The notes: generated by a model not told the origin, from the sequence alone. Shown: positions 42,578 to 51,619, counted from the first letter of the stretch. The stretch: DNA of 64,000 nucleotides from Methanocorpusculum sp. UBA424 (GCA_002498375.1 DAHC01000012.1:22410-86409); one strand, 5' to 3'. Translations and numbers: made by a program.

Positions 42578-43684
42578 TTATCCAAGCTCGTCCCAGCCGC
42601 CTCTGCGTTTTCGAATGAAAATGATTGCACCGAGGACAACGACGACCGCGACAACGATCACTATTATGATGGGTAAGACGCTGCCAACTGCGGCAAGCGG
42701 TGAGGCAGAAGCATTTTCCTGATACGCGGTTCCGTCAGCTAATGCCTGCTCCGAGGCTTTAAGGTTTTCATCGACGTTCGGTGAACCACCGGAGTTATAA
42801 CGATCTGCATCCAGGTTGTAAGTGTTTTTGATACCCTGATTGGTCGTTTGAAGAAGTTTTGCTTCGGTATCCCAGCCTTTGCCGTATAATTCAGTGATGA
42901 TGAGATCAACAGAGTCCGTATTTGCTTTGATAGCAGTCAAACCAGAGATAGAGAGAGCTTTTTCAGCTGCAGCCAGTGAAGTGGTCGCTGCTTCCAGTTT
43001 TTTATTGGCAACCGAAATATCTGCAGTGCCGGCTGCTTTTGCTGCTGCAAGAGAGGTTTTGGCAGATTCCAGATTCGTAACTACGGAAGACACATCGACC
43101 CCGTACGATGTATACGTAGCAACACGAGCCTCAAGAGAGGTGATCTGTTCCTGTGTAGCCGCGAACATGCCGTTAAAGTCATCCGGATTATAGACCTTCT
43201 GTGAAGGAGAGGAGTATGTCACCGATTCTCCGGCCGGGGCAGTAGGTTCCTGATCGATTTTGAGAATGGTAACAGACTGGCCTTTCAAGCTTTCGGGAAC
43301 AAGCCCGCTCAGAGCAATATACAGAGTGACCGGCTGATCATAATCCAGAACGAATCCTGAGATGGTATAGGCAAAGTTGGAAGAAGAGAGTGTCGTAATA
43401 AGAGCTTCCTCGCTGGGCTTACTATTATTTACAACCGTACCCTTATACACATACACGGTCCAAAGAGTTGAGTCTCTAAGGGCAGTCGTCAGTTTAAGAG
43501 ATCCCGACGTGCTGATACTGTCCTTTGGAAGAGATATGGTCATCGACGCCGTCACAGCCTCACCGGGACTTAAGGAGCCCGAAGGATCGATCGTTGCTCC
43601 GTTCGTATACGTAAATGCCGATCCGGTGCCGATAAACGTTGCACAGACCAGGAGTGCCAATAATATATATGTTATTTTCTTCAT
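42578..43684 (-). CDS. Exported protein with coiled-coil and C-terminal membrane anchor
   Basis: 368 residues from ATG 43684. Signal peptide MKKITYILLALLVCATFIGT with a likely cut after GSAF/TGSA. An N-terminal beta domain (about 25-160), an Ala/Ser-rich helical coiled-coil region (about 175-290: LESAKTSLAAAKAAG, LEAATTSLAAAEKAL), then a membrane helix (SVLPIIIVIVVAVVVVLGAI) and a basic cytosolic tail RKRRGG. No family recognised. It lies 7 bases after the cetZ stop on the same strand, so probably co-expressed; a surface or cell-shape role is only a guess. Confidence 0.82.
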   Translation of the reverse strand: MKKITYILLALLVCATFIGTGSAFTYTNGATIDPSGSLSPGEAVTASMTISLPKDSISTSGSLKLTTALRDSTLWTVYVYKGTVVNNSKPSEEALITTLSSSNFAYTISGFVLDYDQPVTLYIALSGLVPESLKGQSVTILKIDQEPTAPAGESVTYSSPSQKVYNPDDFNGMFAATQEQITSLEARVATYTSYGVDVSSVVTNLESAKTSLAAAKAAGTADISVANKKLEAATTSLAAAEKALSISGLTAIKANTDSVDLIITELYGKGWDTEAKLLQTTNQGIKNTYNLDADRYNSGGSPNVDENLKASEQALADGTAYQENASASPLAAVGSVLPIIIVIVVAVVVVLGAIIFIRKRRGGWDELG

Positions 43685-43691
43685 TGTGTCC

Positions 43692-44885
43692 TCATTCAAA
43701 CAGGGGATCGATACCATCCTCAAACATCGATGAAGTGGCCCGCTCACGGGATCTCACGACCTCTTCCTTTGCTTCCTTTGCAAGCTCCATCAGCTCGCGA
43801 ATGCGGGGAGCATTCCCGATCGTTGCAAGCAGGACCACTGCCGCAACATACCCGCTGTCAACCGGGTAGTCACCGCCGCGGACCTCGACACCAGCGATAT
43901 TTTCTTCGACCCAGCTTTTGGATTTTTCCACACCTTTGCGGTCAAGCTCCGTCGGCGGACCGGCAACAAGAACAAGAGCACGCTCAGCAGTTGAATAGTC
44001 ACAGGGAAGCGTCAGACGCCCAAGCATTGCACGGCGGACAAGACCAATAATTTTCGCGGATTTGTCCTCGCTGGATGTGATATCGATATGAGGTTCCTGT
44101 TTCTTGTCCTTCTTCCCGAGGAGTCCGCCTAATAGCCCGCCTCCCGATTTCGATGCAGGCCGACCGCCTTTGGGGATAGCCTCGCTGATCGCATAGCCGA
44201 CCGAAGAGATACCTCCGCCCCGGAGAGTGTTGATGATCTCACTCGAGTCGACGACCATCTCTCCAACACCGAACTTATTCACCTCGCCGGCACGGAACAG
44301 GACACCGAATCTGCGGACGATCTCCTCATTGAGCCGGTCGAACGCACTCTTCACACTCTCGCCGTCGTTCTTCCAGGCACTGTTGTCAAAGACGATGACA
44401 TTGTCGGCCTCATTTACCAGCGTGGATAAACTTCTGGCGGCATTGAGAGAATAGAGACGCCCCTCTTCCGGAGCAGGGATGATGCCCAGAGCATAGACCG
44501 GTTCACGATAGATACGTTTTAAATGACGGCAGAGAACCGGAGCTCCGCCGGAACCCGTACCTCCGCCTAATCCGGCACAAACAACGAATGCATCGACATC
44601 ATGGGTCCCGCGTTTGTCGATCGCATTGATGATCGTGTCGATCTCATCAGCTGCCACCTTGGCGCCGGTTACGTTATCAGTTCCGACCCCGTGGCCTTTG
44701 ACCATTGTCTGGCCAATCAGGAGACGATCCTCCATAGGGATGTATTTTACCCCCATCAGATCGGTCCGGGCAGTATTGATTACAATACCCCGGAAGCTCG
44801 TGGACCCTAACTTTCTGTCCTGTGCCAGGAACATATCCACGATCTTTCCTCCTGCTTGTCCAAATCCTATAAAAAACACTCGCAT
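43692..44885 (-). CDS. cetZ: CetZ-type tubulin-like GTPase
   Basis: 397 residues. Nucleotide loop FGQAGGKIVD near the start and the tubulin signature GGGTGSG (107-113). The N-terminus begins almost at the fold, without the extension of cell-division FtsZ, and the sequence around the motif (CAGLGGGTGSGGAPVL) is CetZ-like. A Gly/Lys-rich insertion (GGGLLGGLLGKKDKKQ) interrupts the C-terminal domain near residue 250. CetZ proteins polymerise and control cell shape in haloarchaea. Role in this methanogen is inferred. The exported coiled-coil protein follows. Confidence 0.88.
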   Translation of the reverse strand: MRVFFIGFGQAGGKIVDMFLAQDRKLGSTSFRGIVINTARTDLMGVKYIPMEDRLLIGQTMVKGHGVGTDNVTGAKVAADEIDTIINAIDKRGTHDVDAFVVCAGLGGGTGSGGAPVLCRHLKRIYREPVYALGIIPAPEEGRLYSLNAARSLSTLVNEADNVIVFDNSAWKNDGESVKSAFDRLNEEIVRRFGVLFRAGEVNKFGVGEMVVDSSEIINTLRGGGISSVGYAISEAIPKGGRPASKSGGGLLGGLLGKKDKKQEPHIDITSSEDKSAKIIGLVRRAMLGRLTLPCDYSTAERALVLVAGPPTELDRKGVEKSKSWVEENIAGVEVRGGDYPVDSGYVAAVVLLATIGNAPRIRELMELAKEAKEEVVRSRERATSSMFEDGIDPLFE

Positions 44886-44904
44886 TTACTGTAGACACCT
44901 TTAA

Positions 44905-44942
44905 TTGTGATATATATGTAAGTCATCGAATATATATGACTT
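44905..44942. promoter_or_regulatory. cetZ/oxidoreductase divergent promoter with inverted repeat
   Basis: Minus-strand TATA CATATATATC (about 44908-44918) lies ~28 bases before the cetZ ATG (44885). A perfect repeat AAGTCAT-N9-ATGACTT (44920-44926 and 44936-44942) lies right behind it. Its spacer contains a plus-strand AATATATA box (44929-44936) that would serve the rightward oxidoreductase gene with a leader of about 40 bases. A single regulator could control both. Confidence 0.5.
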
Positions 44943-45004
44943 CCATACTATACGACGACGTCTGCCAAAAACTTTCTTATCATACAAAGCTATCTTATAC
45001 TACA

Positions 45005-46246
45005 ATGAAGATAGGGATTCTCGGTTCAGGACTTGCGGGATTGTCAGCCGGCTTGCAGCTTGCTGATAATCATGAGGTCGTTATTTTTGAAAAAAATACA
45101 GTTCCCGGCGGCTGTATGTCCTCTCAGACCTACAACGACACCTATACTCTTGAAACCCTCTATCACCACTGTTTTTCCGGCGACAAAAATCTGTTTTCCC
45201 TTCTGGATGAGCTTGGTCTGAGATCCGATCTGATCTGGCTCAAAGGTTCGACCGGATATTACATGAACGGAAAACTCCACCCGCTCACAACGCCTCTGGA
45301 GATCCTGAAATATCCCTGCCTGACATTTTTCCAGAAATGCAGGCTTGGACTCTTCGTGATCAGTTCACGAAAGATCGATCTTCTCCCGCTTGACAAAATC
45401 ACGGCAAAAGAGTATCTGTATGAGAAAGTAGGAGAGGATATCTATAATGCGTTCTTCGCACCCCTGCTCACCAGCAAATTCGGGTCGATGAAGGATGATG
45501 TTTCAGCAGCCTGGCTCATGAGCAGGATTGCCATCCGCTCCGACAGAGGTTCGGAAGGAGAACGGCTCGGTTATCTGAAAGGAGGGTGGCATAAACTAAT
45601 AGATGCGATGGTGGAGAGACTCAAGGAAAAGGGGGCAGAGATCAGACTCGGCACACCTGCAGTCACCCTTGTCAGGGAAAAGGACAAATGGCTGATCAAC
45701 GGCGAAGCGTATGACGCCGTAATTTCAACACTTCCGCCAAAGGTTACGAATTCGCTCCTGAAGAATGGAGAAACCCAACTCCCAAATCTGATGTATCAGG
45801 GAGCAGCATGCATGACCCTGGGTCTTACCCGCGACCCGACAAACGGCATCTACTGGACCAATATGGGAGACCCGGCTCCATACGGAGCAGTGGTCACGCA
45901 CACGAATTTTGCACCGTTCGAATGGTACGGCGAACATGTGGTGTATCTTGCCTCCTACTTCAAGGATGAACCTGACAGCGGACTGAAAGAACGGATGATT
46001 GATGACTTCTGCAGACGTTTTTCTATAGATAAAAGCGAGATCCGTCACGCAGACCTGTACATCGACAAATTCGCAGGGCCGGTGTATGTAACAGGATACA
46101 AAGATACCATCCCCCCTGCCGATGTGGGGAACGATCTGTATATCGCCGGAATGTTTTCACCGGAAAATTATCCAGAGAGAAGTATGGAGGGGTCGATTCT
46201 GGCGGGGCTCAATGCTGCAAAATACTTAGAGGAGAAAAATCGTTGA
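45005..46246 (+). CDS. FAD-dependent oxidoreductase (protoporphyrinogen-oxidase/desaturase-like), first gene of glycan cluster
   Basis: 413 residues from ATG 45005; the 23 upstream codons look like leader. FAD-binding GSGLAGLSAG (7-16) and VVIFEKNTVPGG at strand 2. The family includes amine oxidases, phytoene desaturases and protoporphyrinogen oxidases. The neighbours (polyprenyl-phosphate glycosyltransferase, flippase-like protein, large membrane protein) make a lipid- or glycan-modifying redox step more likely than haem synthesis. Substrate unknown. Confidence 0.87.
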   Translation: MKIGILGSGLAGLSAGLQLADNHEVVIFEKNTVPGGCMSSQTYNDTYTLETLYHHCFSGDKNLFSLLDELGLRSDLIWLKGSTGYYMNGKLHPLTTPLEILKYPCLTFFQKCRLGLFVISSRKIDLLPLDKITAKEYLYEKVGEDIYNAFFAPLLTSKFGSMKDDVSAAWLMSRIAIRSDRGSEGERLGYLKGGWHKLIDAMVERLKEKGAEIRLGTPAVTLVREKDKWLINGEAYDAVISTLPPKVTNSLLKNGETQLPNLMYQGAACMTLGLTRDPTNGIYWTNMGDPAPYGAVVTHTNFAPFEWYGEHVVYLASYFKDEPDSGLKERMIDDFCRRFSIDKSEIRHADLYIDKFAGPVYVTGYKDTIPPADVGNDLYIAGMFSPENYPERSMEGSILAGLNAAKYLEEKNR

Positions 46247-46959
46247 CACCCGTTTCCGTCACCGCAGTCCTTCCTGTCTATAATGATGTGGAAGCTTTGA
46301 AGACAGCAATTCCCAAATCCATCGAAGCACTCGAAGCATATGGGAAAAGCTTCGAACTGATCATCGCAGAAGACGGCAGTACCGACGGAAGCCGCGAGTG
46401 TGTAGAGGAGTGGGAGAAAAAAGATCCGCGGGTCCGGCTGCTTCACTCCGACGAACGTCAGGGCAGAGGCAGGGCATTGAATCGGGCGCTTGCAGAATCA
46501 CGCGGCGAGATTTTCTGTTATTATGATGTCGATCTGGCAACCGACATCAGCCATCTCAAAGAACTTCTCGATCACATCGAAGACGGAGCTGACGTCGCGA
46601 CCGGATCACGTCTGATGAAAGACAGCAGTATCGTTCGAAGCGGCGACCGTGAGATCGCGAGCCGAGGCTATAATTTTCTGGTCAGGCTGTTCCTCGGCAG
46701 CAAACTCAATGACCATCAGTGCGGATTCAAGGCATATAGATCCCCGGTTCTCCGCGAACTCGTGCCGAAAATCCGGGCTCCCCACTGGTTCTGGGATACG
46801 GAATCACTCGTCCTTGCACAAAAAGCCGGACTTCGGGTCGATGAGTTCCCAGTGATCTGGCGGCAGGGACCGGGAACTACCGTCAGATTCAAAGATGTGA
46901 GCAATATGGGAAAAGACATCCTGAAGATGTGGTGGAGACTGCATGTGGAAAAAAGTTAG
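46243..46959 (+). CDS. Family 2 glycosyltransferase, dolichyl-phosphate sugar synthase-like
   Basis: 238 residues from a TTG overlapping the preceding TGA, with GAGGAG 8 bases upstream. GT-A fold: AVLPVYNDVEALK at the start, AEDGSTDGS, and the metal-binding YYDVDLATD. C-terminal QCGFKAYRSPVLREL matches enzymes that make dolichyl-phosphate glucose or mannose. No membrane helices. Probably charges a polyprenyl phosphate with sugar for N-glycosylation or a surface glycan. Confidence 0.9.
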   Translation: MTPVSVTAVLPVYNDVEALKTAIPKSIEALEAYGKSFELIIAEDGSTDGSRECVEEWEKKDPRVRLLHSDERQGRGRALNRALAESRGEIFCYYDVDLATDISHLKELLDHIEDGADVATGSRLMKDSSIVRSGDREIASRGYNFLVRLFLGSKLNDHQCGFKAYRSPVLRELVPKIRAPHWFWDTESLVLAQKAGLRVDEFPVIWRQGPGTTVRFKDVSNMGKDILKMWWRLHVEKS

Positions 46960-47944
46960 TGCCGTTGTCATTCCAACAGTGATTGCCGCCGCATTACTGG
47001 GCTACATGCTGATGCGTGTCTGGGATGAACTCCAGGGAAATCTCGAAAATATTCTTGAATCCCTAGTCCCTACCTGGCTGATCGCAGCAATAGGCATATG
47101 TATCCTTGCATGGTTTCTCCGGGGTTTTCGTTACAAATACATTATCAAACGCCTCGGAACAGAGATAGGTGTCATCTTTTCCACTGCATCCATCTATGTT
47201 TCCCAGACGGCAAACCTGATCATCCCGGCACGCCTCGGCGACTTTGTCCGGATGTTCATCCTCAAACACGAGAAAGGGATGCCCTATACGAAGGGATTCA
47301 CATCGCTCATCGCCGAACGGGTGTATGATATTCTCGTTCTGGCAGTTCTCGGATTGTGTTCCCTGCCGGTTTTGATCAGTCTGATTCCAAAAGAGTATAC
47401 ATGGTTTATCTGGCTGATCATCTTTGTCCTGATCGCCGGCATCGCAGGAATCGTCATTCTTCTGCTCGCCAGATGGGTGCATGCCAAAAACCGGATCCTG
47501 AAAAAGATCCTGGAGATCTTTGCACAGTTCAGACAGGTCTCCTCCACACCGGCATCCCTTGGGATCCTCTCGGGAACATCTGCTGTGATCTGGATGATGG
47601 ATGTCCTTACCTGTTATCTGGTATGCATGATGTTGTCCGTTGAAGTTCCGTTCATGCTGGTCCTTCTGGCGATCGTGATCGGCAATCTCATAAAAGCCGT
47701 GCCGATAACCCCGGGAGGAATAGGAACGTACGAAGCAGCCCTTGCCGTAGTTTTTGAGATGGGGGGCGTTGTGCCGTTCACTGCCTTTTTGATCGCCGTG
47801 ATCGACCATCTGATCAAAAACCTGGTCACGCTTGCCGGAGGTCTGATCTCACTCTATTACTTCGGCGGCTGGTCAGTGACGCTATTGAAAAAACTCTTCA
47901 AAGGCAGCACAGAACAACTCAAGGAAGAAAATGGCAGCAGTTGA
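46943..47944 (+). CDS. Flippase-like membrane protein (UPF0104/AglD-LPG synthase type)
   Basis: 333 residues with about eight membrane helices and the family motifs LRGFRYKYIIKRLG near residue 55, IPARLGDFVRMFILKHE, and ITPGGIGTYEAAL near the end. Related to the membrane part of bacterial MprF and to AglR/AglD-type proteins thought to move lipid-linked sugars. Overlaps the glycosyltransferase by 17 bases and the next gene by 14, so tightly coupled. Confidence 0.88.
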   Translation: MWKKVSAVVIPTVIAAALLGYMLMRVWDELQGNLENILESLVPTWLIAAIGICILAWFLRGFRYKYIIKRLGTEIGVIFSTASIYVSQTANLIIPARLGDFVRMFILKHEKGMPYTKGFTSLIAERVYDILVLAVLGLCSLPVLISLIPKEYTWFIWLIIFVLIAGIAGIVILLLARWVHAKNRILKKILEIFAQFRQVSSTPASLGILSGTSAVIWMMDVLTCYLVCMMLSVEVPFMLVLLAIVIGNLIKAVPITPGGIGTYEAALAVVFEMGGVVPFTAFLIAVIDHLIKNLVTLAGGLISLYYFGGWSVTLLKKLFKGSTEQLKEENGSS

Positions 47945-49958
47945 AACTCAGATACTTACCGTCATCCTCTGGCTGATCATTCTCAAATTCAGCCAGATCA
48001 CGGTTTATCCCTATCTGAAACCTGCGCTCGGATCGATCTCCTACGTACTTGCATATCCGGTCAGCATCCTTCTTCTCACGATCGTATCATGGTATCTTGG
48101 TCTGGCAGGTCTTCCGGTCCAGATTGTATTGATTCTTTTCGCCGTACTTGGCGGTTTTGCGTTCTACAAAAAACAGTATGAACTGACCGATTTGAAAAGT
48201 ATGGTCCGCTGGGACATGATTTTCCTTGCTGCGTTCGCATTACTTCTGATCGTTCGGTGGTTCTCTCCGGGGATCATCCCTTCCGGCGAAAAATTCATGG
48301 ACGCGGCATTTCTTGGGAGCATAATGCTTGATCCGACGGTCACGCCGTTAGATCCCTGGTTTGCAGGGGAAACCCTCAATATCTATTATTATCTCGGCCA
48401 CTGGATGATGGGGGTGTTAGGGATCCTGGCAATGGGATCGAACACCGTTGTCTTTAATCTGATGCTTCCAACAGTGTTTGCTCTCGCAGCTGTTTCTGCC
48501 TATGCGATCGGCGTTCTGCTTCTGAAACGCCACCAATGGATCCCGATGCTGGTTTTGATTATCCCGAATGCAGCCCTTCTCTGGCATGCATTCACGGGCA
48601 AAGGGCCCATTGATGCATGGTGGGCATCAACCCGGGTAATCGGTGATGGGGCAACCATCAATGAGTATCCCCTTTTCTCCTTTTTATGGGGCGATCCCCA
48701 TGCACATCTTCTTGCCTGTTTCAATCAGCTGGTGTTTATCTGTCTGCTTGCAGTGATGATAACACGATGGCAGTATCTAAAAGGCTGGGGCAAGTATCTT
48801 CTGATTTGTCTTCTCTCATTGTCTCTTGGAACAATGCCTGCCATGAACTCGTGGGATGTGATAATCTATGCAGGCGTATATGTCATCGTCGCGTTTATGG
48901 TCTGGTGGAGATTCGACCATCATCAGATACGTAAACTTCTGCCGTTTCTCCTTGTACCGGTGCTTTCGCTTCTATCCTATGCGCCGTTTTTATATCTGAT
49001 GCTCACAACAGGCGGATCAAGCATCGAGGGATTTTTCCTTGTAACAACACCGTCTCCGATCATTGAATTCCTTGGAGTGTATCTGTTTTTCCTCGTGGTT
49101 TTTGTTATCTACGGATTCCCGGTCCTGAAAAAATATCCCTGGCTGATTGCACTCCCAATCATATTCGGAATTTTCGGCTACGCATCGCTGGGAGTTGCTC
49201 TGTTCTGTATAATTCTGCTCCTTGGAAAGAAAGAGTGGCTGCCTGAGACTATCTTCGGTGTGATAGGACTTGCCATTCTGGTGTTTCTCGAAATCTTTTA
49301 TCTCAAAGACTACATGGGTGATTCCTACTACCGGATGAACACCGTCTTCAAGTTCGGATTTTGTGCCTGGTTCTTCCTTGGGATTTCATCAATGCTGATT
49401 ATCGGGAAATGGCTCAAAAACCGGGGTTCTCCGGTGAATTCCACAAAGAAATGGAAGGCTTGGGCCGCGGCATGCGTGGTATTTGTCTGTCTTGCCGGAA
49501 TATTTGTTGTCGGAGGTATCAATCTGGGTTATCCGGGCGGGAATCTGGATGGGGATGCCTGGGTTGCCGTATCGCACCCGGCGGACTATCAGGGAATAGA
49601 ATATCTGCAGAGTCTAAACGAGCCCTCGATAATCGTTGTCGAAGCGGAAGGAACATCATATACATACGGGTCCCGGGTTTCGACAATGACCGGTTTATCC
49701 ACGATTATCGGGTGGACGGGACATGAAGTCGGATGGAGAACGGGGATAGACGAAACTGAAGATGTATCCACACGGATGGCCGACGTGCGTGCGATCTACG
49801 AAGACCCGACACAAACGATTTCCCTGATGGAAAAATACGGAGCAACGCATCTGTTCGTCGGCGAAGTAGAGCAGGAAATGTATACGATCAATCTCCCGCT
49901 GGAAGATCTCGTAAACGTATTCTCATCTGACGGCGTAGACGTATATCAAATCAGGTAA
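47931..49958 (+). CDS. Large DUF2298-type membrane protein, predicted glycosyltransferase
   Basis: 675 residues, about 14 membrane helices. The DUF2298 (YYY) signature is present: NIYYYLGHWMMG near residue 147 and EYPLFSFLWGDPHAH near residue 245. A short extracellular C-terminal domain follows (about 545-675, TMTGLSTIIGWTGHEVGW). The family resembles GT-C transferases that use lipid-linked sugars, but activity is unproven. Last gene of the four-gene run. Confidence 0.87.
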   Translation: MAAVETQILTVILWLIILKFSQITVYPYLKPALGSISYVLAYPVSILLLTIVSWYLGLAGLPVQIVLILFAVLGGFAFYKKQYELTDLKSMVRWDMIFLAAFALLLIVRWFSPGIIPSGEKFMDAAFLGSIMLDPTVTPLDPWFAGETLNIYYYLGHWMMGVLGILAMGSNTVVFNLMLPTVFALAAVSAYAIGVLLLKRHQWIPMLVLIIPNAALLWHAFTGKGPIDAWWASTRVIGDGATINEYPLFSFLWGDPHAHLLACFNQLVFICLLAVMITRWQYLKGWGKYLLICLLSLSLGTMPAMNSWDVIIYAGVYVIVAFMVWWRFDHHQIRKLLPFLLVPVLSLLSYAPFLYLMLTTGGSSIEGFFLVTTPSPIIEFLGVYLFFLVVFVIYGFPVLKKYPWLIALPIIFGIFGYASLGVALFCIILLLGKKEWLPETIFGVIGLAILVFLEIFYLKDYMGDSYYRMNTVFKFGFCAWFFLGISSMLIIGKWLKNRGSPVNSTKKWKAWAAACVVFVCLAGIFVVGGINLGYPGGNLDGDAWVAVSHPADYQGIEYLQSLNEPSIIVVEAEGTSYTYGSRVSTMTGLSTIIGWTGHEVGWRTGIDETEDVSTRMADVRAIYEDPTQTISLMEKYGATHLFVGEVEQEMYTINLPLEDLVNVFSSDGVDVYQIR

Positions 49959-50230
49959 ACCACCTATCTTCAGGTTTACGAATCCTCTGCGCGGGACGCG
50001 GGAGGAAAAATCATACGTTCCTAGTCCCTGAAAACAAAACATCCCGCCATGAAAATTATTTGCCGGCAGAATAAAGGTTAAAATGGCTCACCCGGCTCAA
50101 ACTGAAATTATTTGGTTCCAGAACCTTGCCGCAGCCTTCCGTTCGTCAAAAGGTGAAGAGAGAATTTCGCTGTCAGCGATGCACGTTATCCAATGACGTT
50201 CATCCATATCTTTATCTCAAAATCAGACCC

Positions 50231-50371
50231 ATAAATATAGTTACGCCAGCAACGGTTACCCCGTACGGGGGGAACTAATCAGGATTTATTCTGAGACTGT
50301 TTTGTACCTACCAGTATGACCGCTGATGAGCGATGACAGAGGGTAAAACCTCTCGAGTGAAGTGAGTAATT
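50231..50371 (+). promoter_or_regulatory. Promoter and long structured leader of the L7Ae operon
   Basis: The 413-base gap 49959-50371 has no gene. TATA box ATAAATATA (50231-50239) predicts a start near 50262 and a leader of about 110 bases, long for this window. The leader contains a palindrome next to the predicted start (CCCCGTACGGGG, about 50260-50271), an ACTG/CAGT hairpin, a TGATGA box-C-like motif near 50324, and AGAGG-GTAAAA-CCTCT (about 50338-50353) just before the SD region. L7Ae binds kink-turns, so translational feedback is plausible but not shown. The 270 bases before the TATA box hold nothing I recognise. Confidence 0.5.
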
Positions 50372-50740
50372 ATGGCAAAGATTTACCAGAAGTTTGAAGT
50401 CCCCGAAGAACTTCAGAACAAAGCACTTGAAGCTCTTGAGCTTGCACGTGACACCGGAAAGATTAAGAAAGGCGCAAACGAGGCAACCAAGGCCGTCGAG
50501 CGTGGAATTGCAGCTCTCGTCTTAATCGGCGCAGACGTTGCACCCGAAGAGATCGTCATGCACATCCCCGGACTTGCAGACGAGAAGGAAATTCCGTTTG
50601 TTTTCATCAACAAGCAGGCAGACATCGGAGCCGCATGCGGCCTTGACGTCGGATGCACTGCAGTAGCGATCGTTAAAGTCGGCAAAGGCAAAGAGCTCGT
50701 AGGAGATCTTGCCGGTCAGATCAAGGCACTGAGAGGATAA
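50372..50740 (+). CDS. rpl7ae: Ribosomal protein L7Ae (kink-turn binding)
   Basis: 122 residues with the L7Ae fold motifs (KIKKGANEATKAVERGIAAL; LVLIGADVAPEEIVMHIPGL; GLDVGCTAVAIV). Binds kink-turns in rRNA, box C/D and H/ACA guide RNAs and RNase P RNA. First gene of the L7Ae-S28e-L24e-Ndk operon, a standard archaeal order. Confidence 0.97.
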   Translation: MAKIYQKFEVPEELQNKALEALELARDTGKIKKGANEATKAVERGIAALVLIGADVAPEEIVMHIPGLADEKEIPFVFINKQADIGAACGLDVGCTAVAIVKVGKGKELVGDLAGQIKALRG

Positions 50741-50744
50741 TTCC

Positions 50745-50954
50745 ATGCCTGATGATGCAACGCCAGCAGAAGTTATTGAGGTCATCGGCCTTACCGGAAT
50801 GCACGGAGAGGCATCCCAGATCAAATGCCGTGTCCTTGATGGCTCAAACAAGGGGCGTATCATTACCCGTAACACTTTCGGACCTATCCGTGAGGGTGAC
50901 ATTCTGATGCTCCTTGAAACGGAACGCGAAGCAAAGAAACTTTCCCGGAGGTAA
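50745..50954 (+). CDS. rps28e: Ribosomal protein S28e
   Basis: 69 residues: EVIGLTGMHGEASQIKCRVL and the conserved GRIITRNTFGPIREGDILML, ending LETEREAKKLSRR. Located four bases after L7Ae, as in other archaea. Confidence 0.96.
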   Translation: MPDDATPAEVIEVIGLTGMHGEASQIKCRVLDGSNKGRIITRNTFGPIREGDILMLLETEREAKKLSRR

Positions 50955-50959
50955 AAAGC

Positions 50960-51151
50960 ATGGTTGATACATATACCTGCAGCTACTGCGGAAAGCAGCT
51001 TGAGCCCGGAACCGGTAAGCTCTTTGTGAGAAAAGATGGCGCAGTCTTTTATTTCTGCTCATCAAAATGCCAGAGCAATTATAATCTCGGCAGAATCCCC
51101 AGACGTGTAGCCTGGACCGCAGCAGGTCGCAAGGCACGCGGCAAGGAGTGA
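50960..51151 (+). CDS. rpl24e: Ribosomal protein L24e
   Basis: 63 residues with the zinc-binding cysteines CSYCGKQL and FCSSKCQSN (four ligands), and the basic end. An SD-like GGAGG lies about 10 bases before the ATG. Third gene of the operon. Confidence 0.96.
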   Translation: MVDTYTCSYCGKQLEPGTGKLFVRKDGAVFYFCSSKCQSNYNLGRIPRRVAWTAAGRKARGKE

Positions 51152-51159
51152 TGTAATTT

Positions 51160-51609
51160 ATGGAACGCACCTTTGTGATGATCAAACCCGACGGTGTTCA
51201 GCGCGGTCTCGTCGGTGAGATTCTCTCCCGCTTTGAAAATAAGGGATTCAAGATCGTTGCCGCTAAATTCGGTGTTCTTGCAGAATCCATTGTCGACAAG
51301 CACTACGAGGAACACCTCGCAAAACCCTTCTACCCAGGTATGAAAGCATACATTACGAGTGGACCGGTATTCCGCTTTGTCCTCGAAGGTGACAATGTTG
51401 TTGCAACAGTTCGGAAAATGAACGGTGCAACCAACCCGACAGAAGCTAACCCCGGAACTATCCGCGGCGATTATGCTCTGTCCATCGGCAAAAATGTCAT
51501 TCACGCAGCAGACTCTCCCGAGAGTGCAGCCCGCGAGATCGGCATCCACTTTACTCCGGCCGAACTTGTCTCTTACACTAAGATCGACGAGTCAGAGCTT
51601 TACGAGTAA
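51160..51609 (+). CDS. ndk: Nucleoside diphosphate kinase
   Basis: 149 residues. ERTFVMIKPDGVQRGLVGEI at the start and the active-site histidine in NVIHAADSPESAAREI near the end. Balances NTP pools. The usual companion of L24e in archaea. Followed by a hairpin terminator. Confidence 0.97.
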   Translation: MERTFVMIKPDGVQRGLVGEILSRFENKGFKIVAAKFGVLAESIVDKHYEEHLAKPFYPGMKAYITSGPVFRFVLEGDNVVATVRKMNGATNPTEANPGTIRGDYALSIGKNVIHAADSPESAAREIGIHFTPAELVSYTKIDESELYE

Positions 51610-51619
51610 GGCCGTATAT

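Noticed and set aside
42578..43684. S-layer protein
   Set aside because: It has a signal peptide and membrane anchor, but is short, lacks S-layer repeat domains and ends with a cytosolic basic tail, so I left it as an unknown exported protein.
49959..50371. Box C/D guide RNA in the L7Ae leader
   Set aside because: A TGATGA motif and CTGA sequences are present, but not in the C-guide-D order and spacing with terminal stem expected. I kept only the leader-structure hypothesis.
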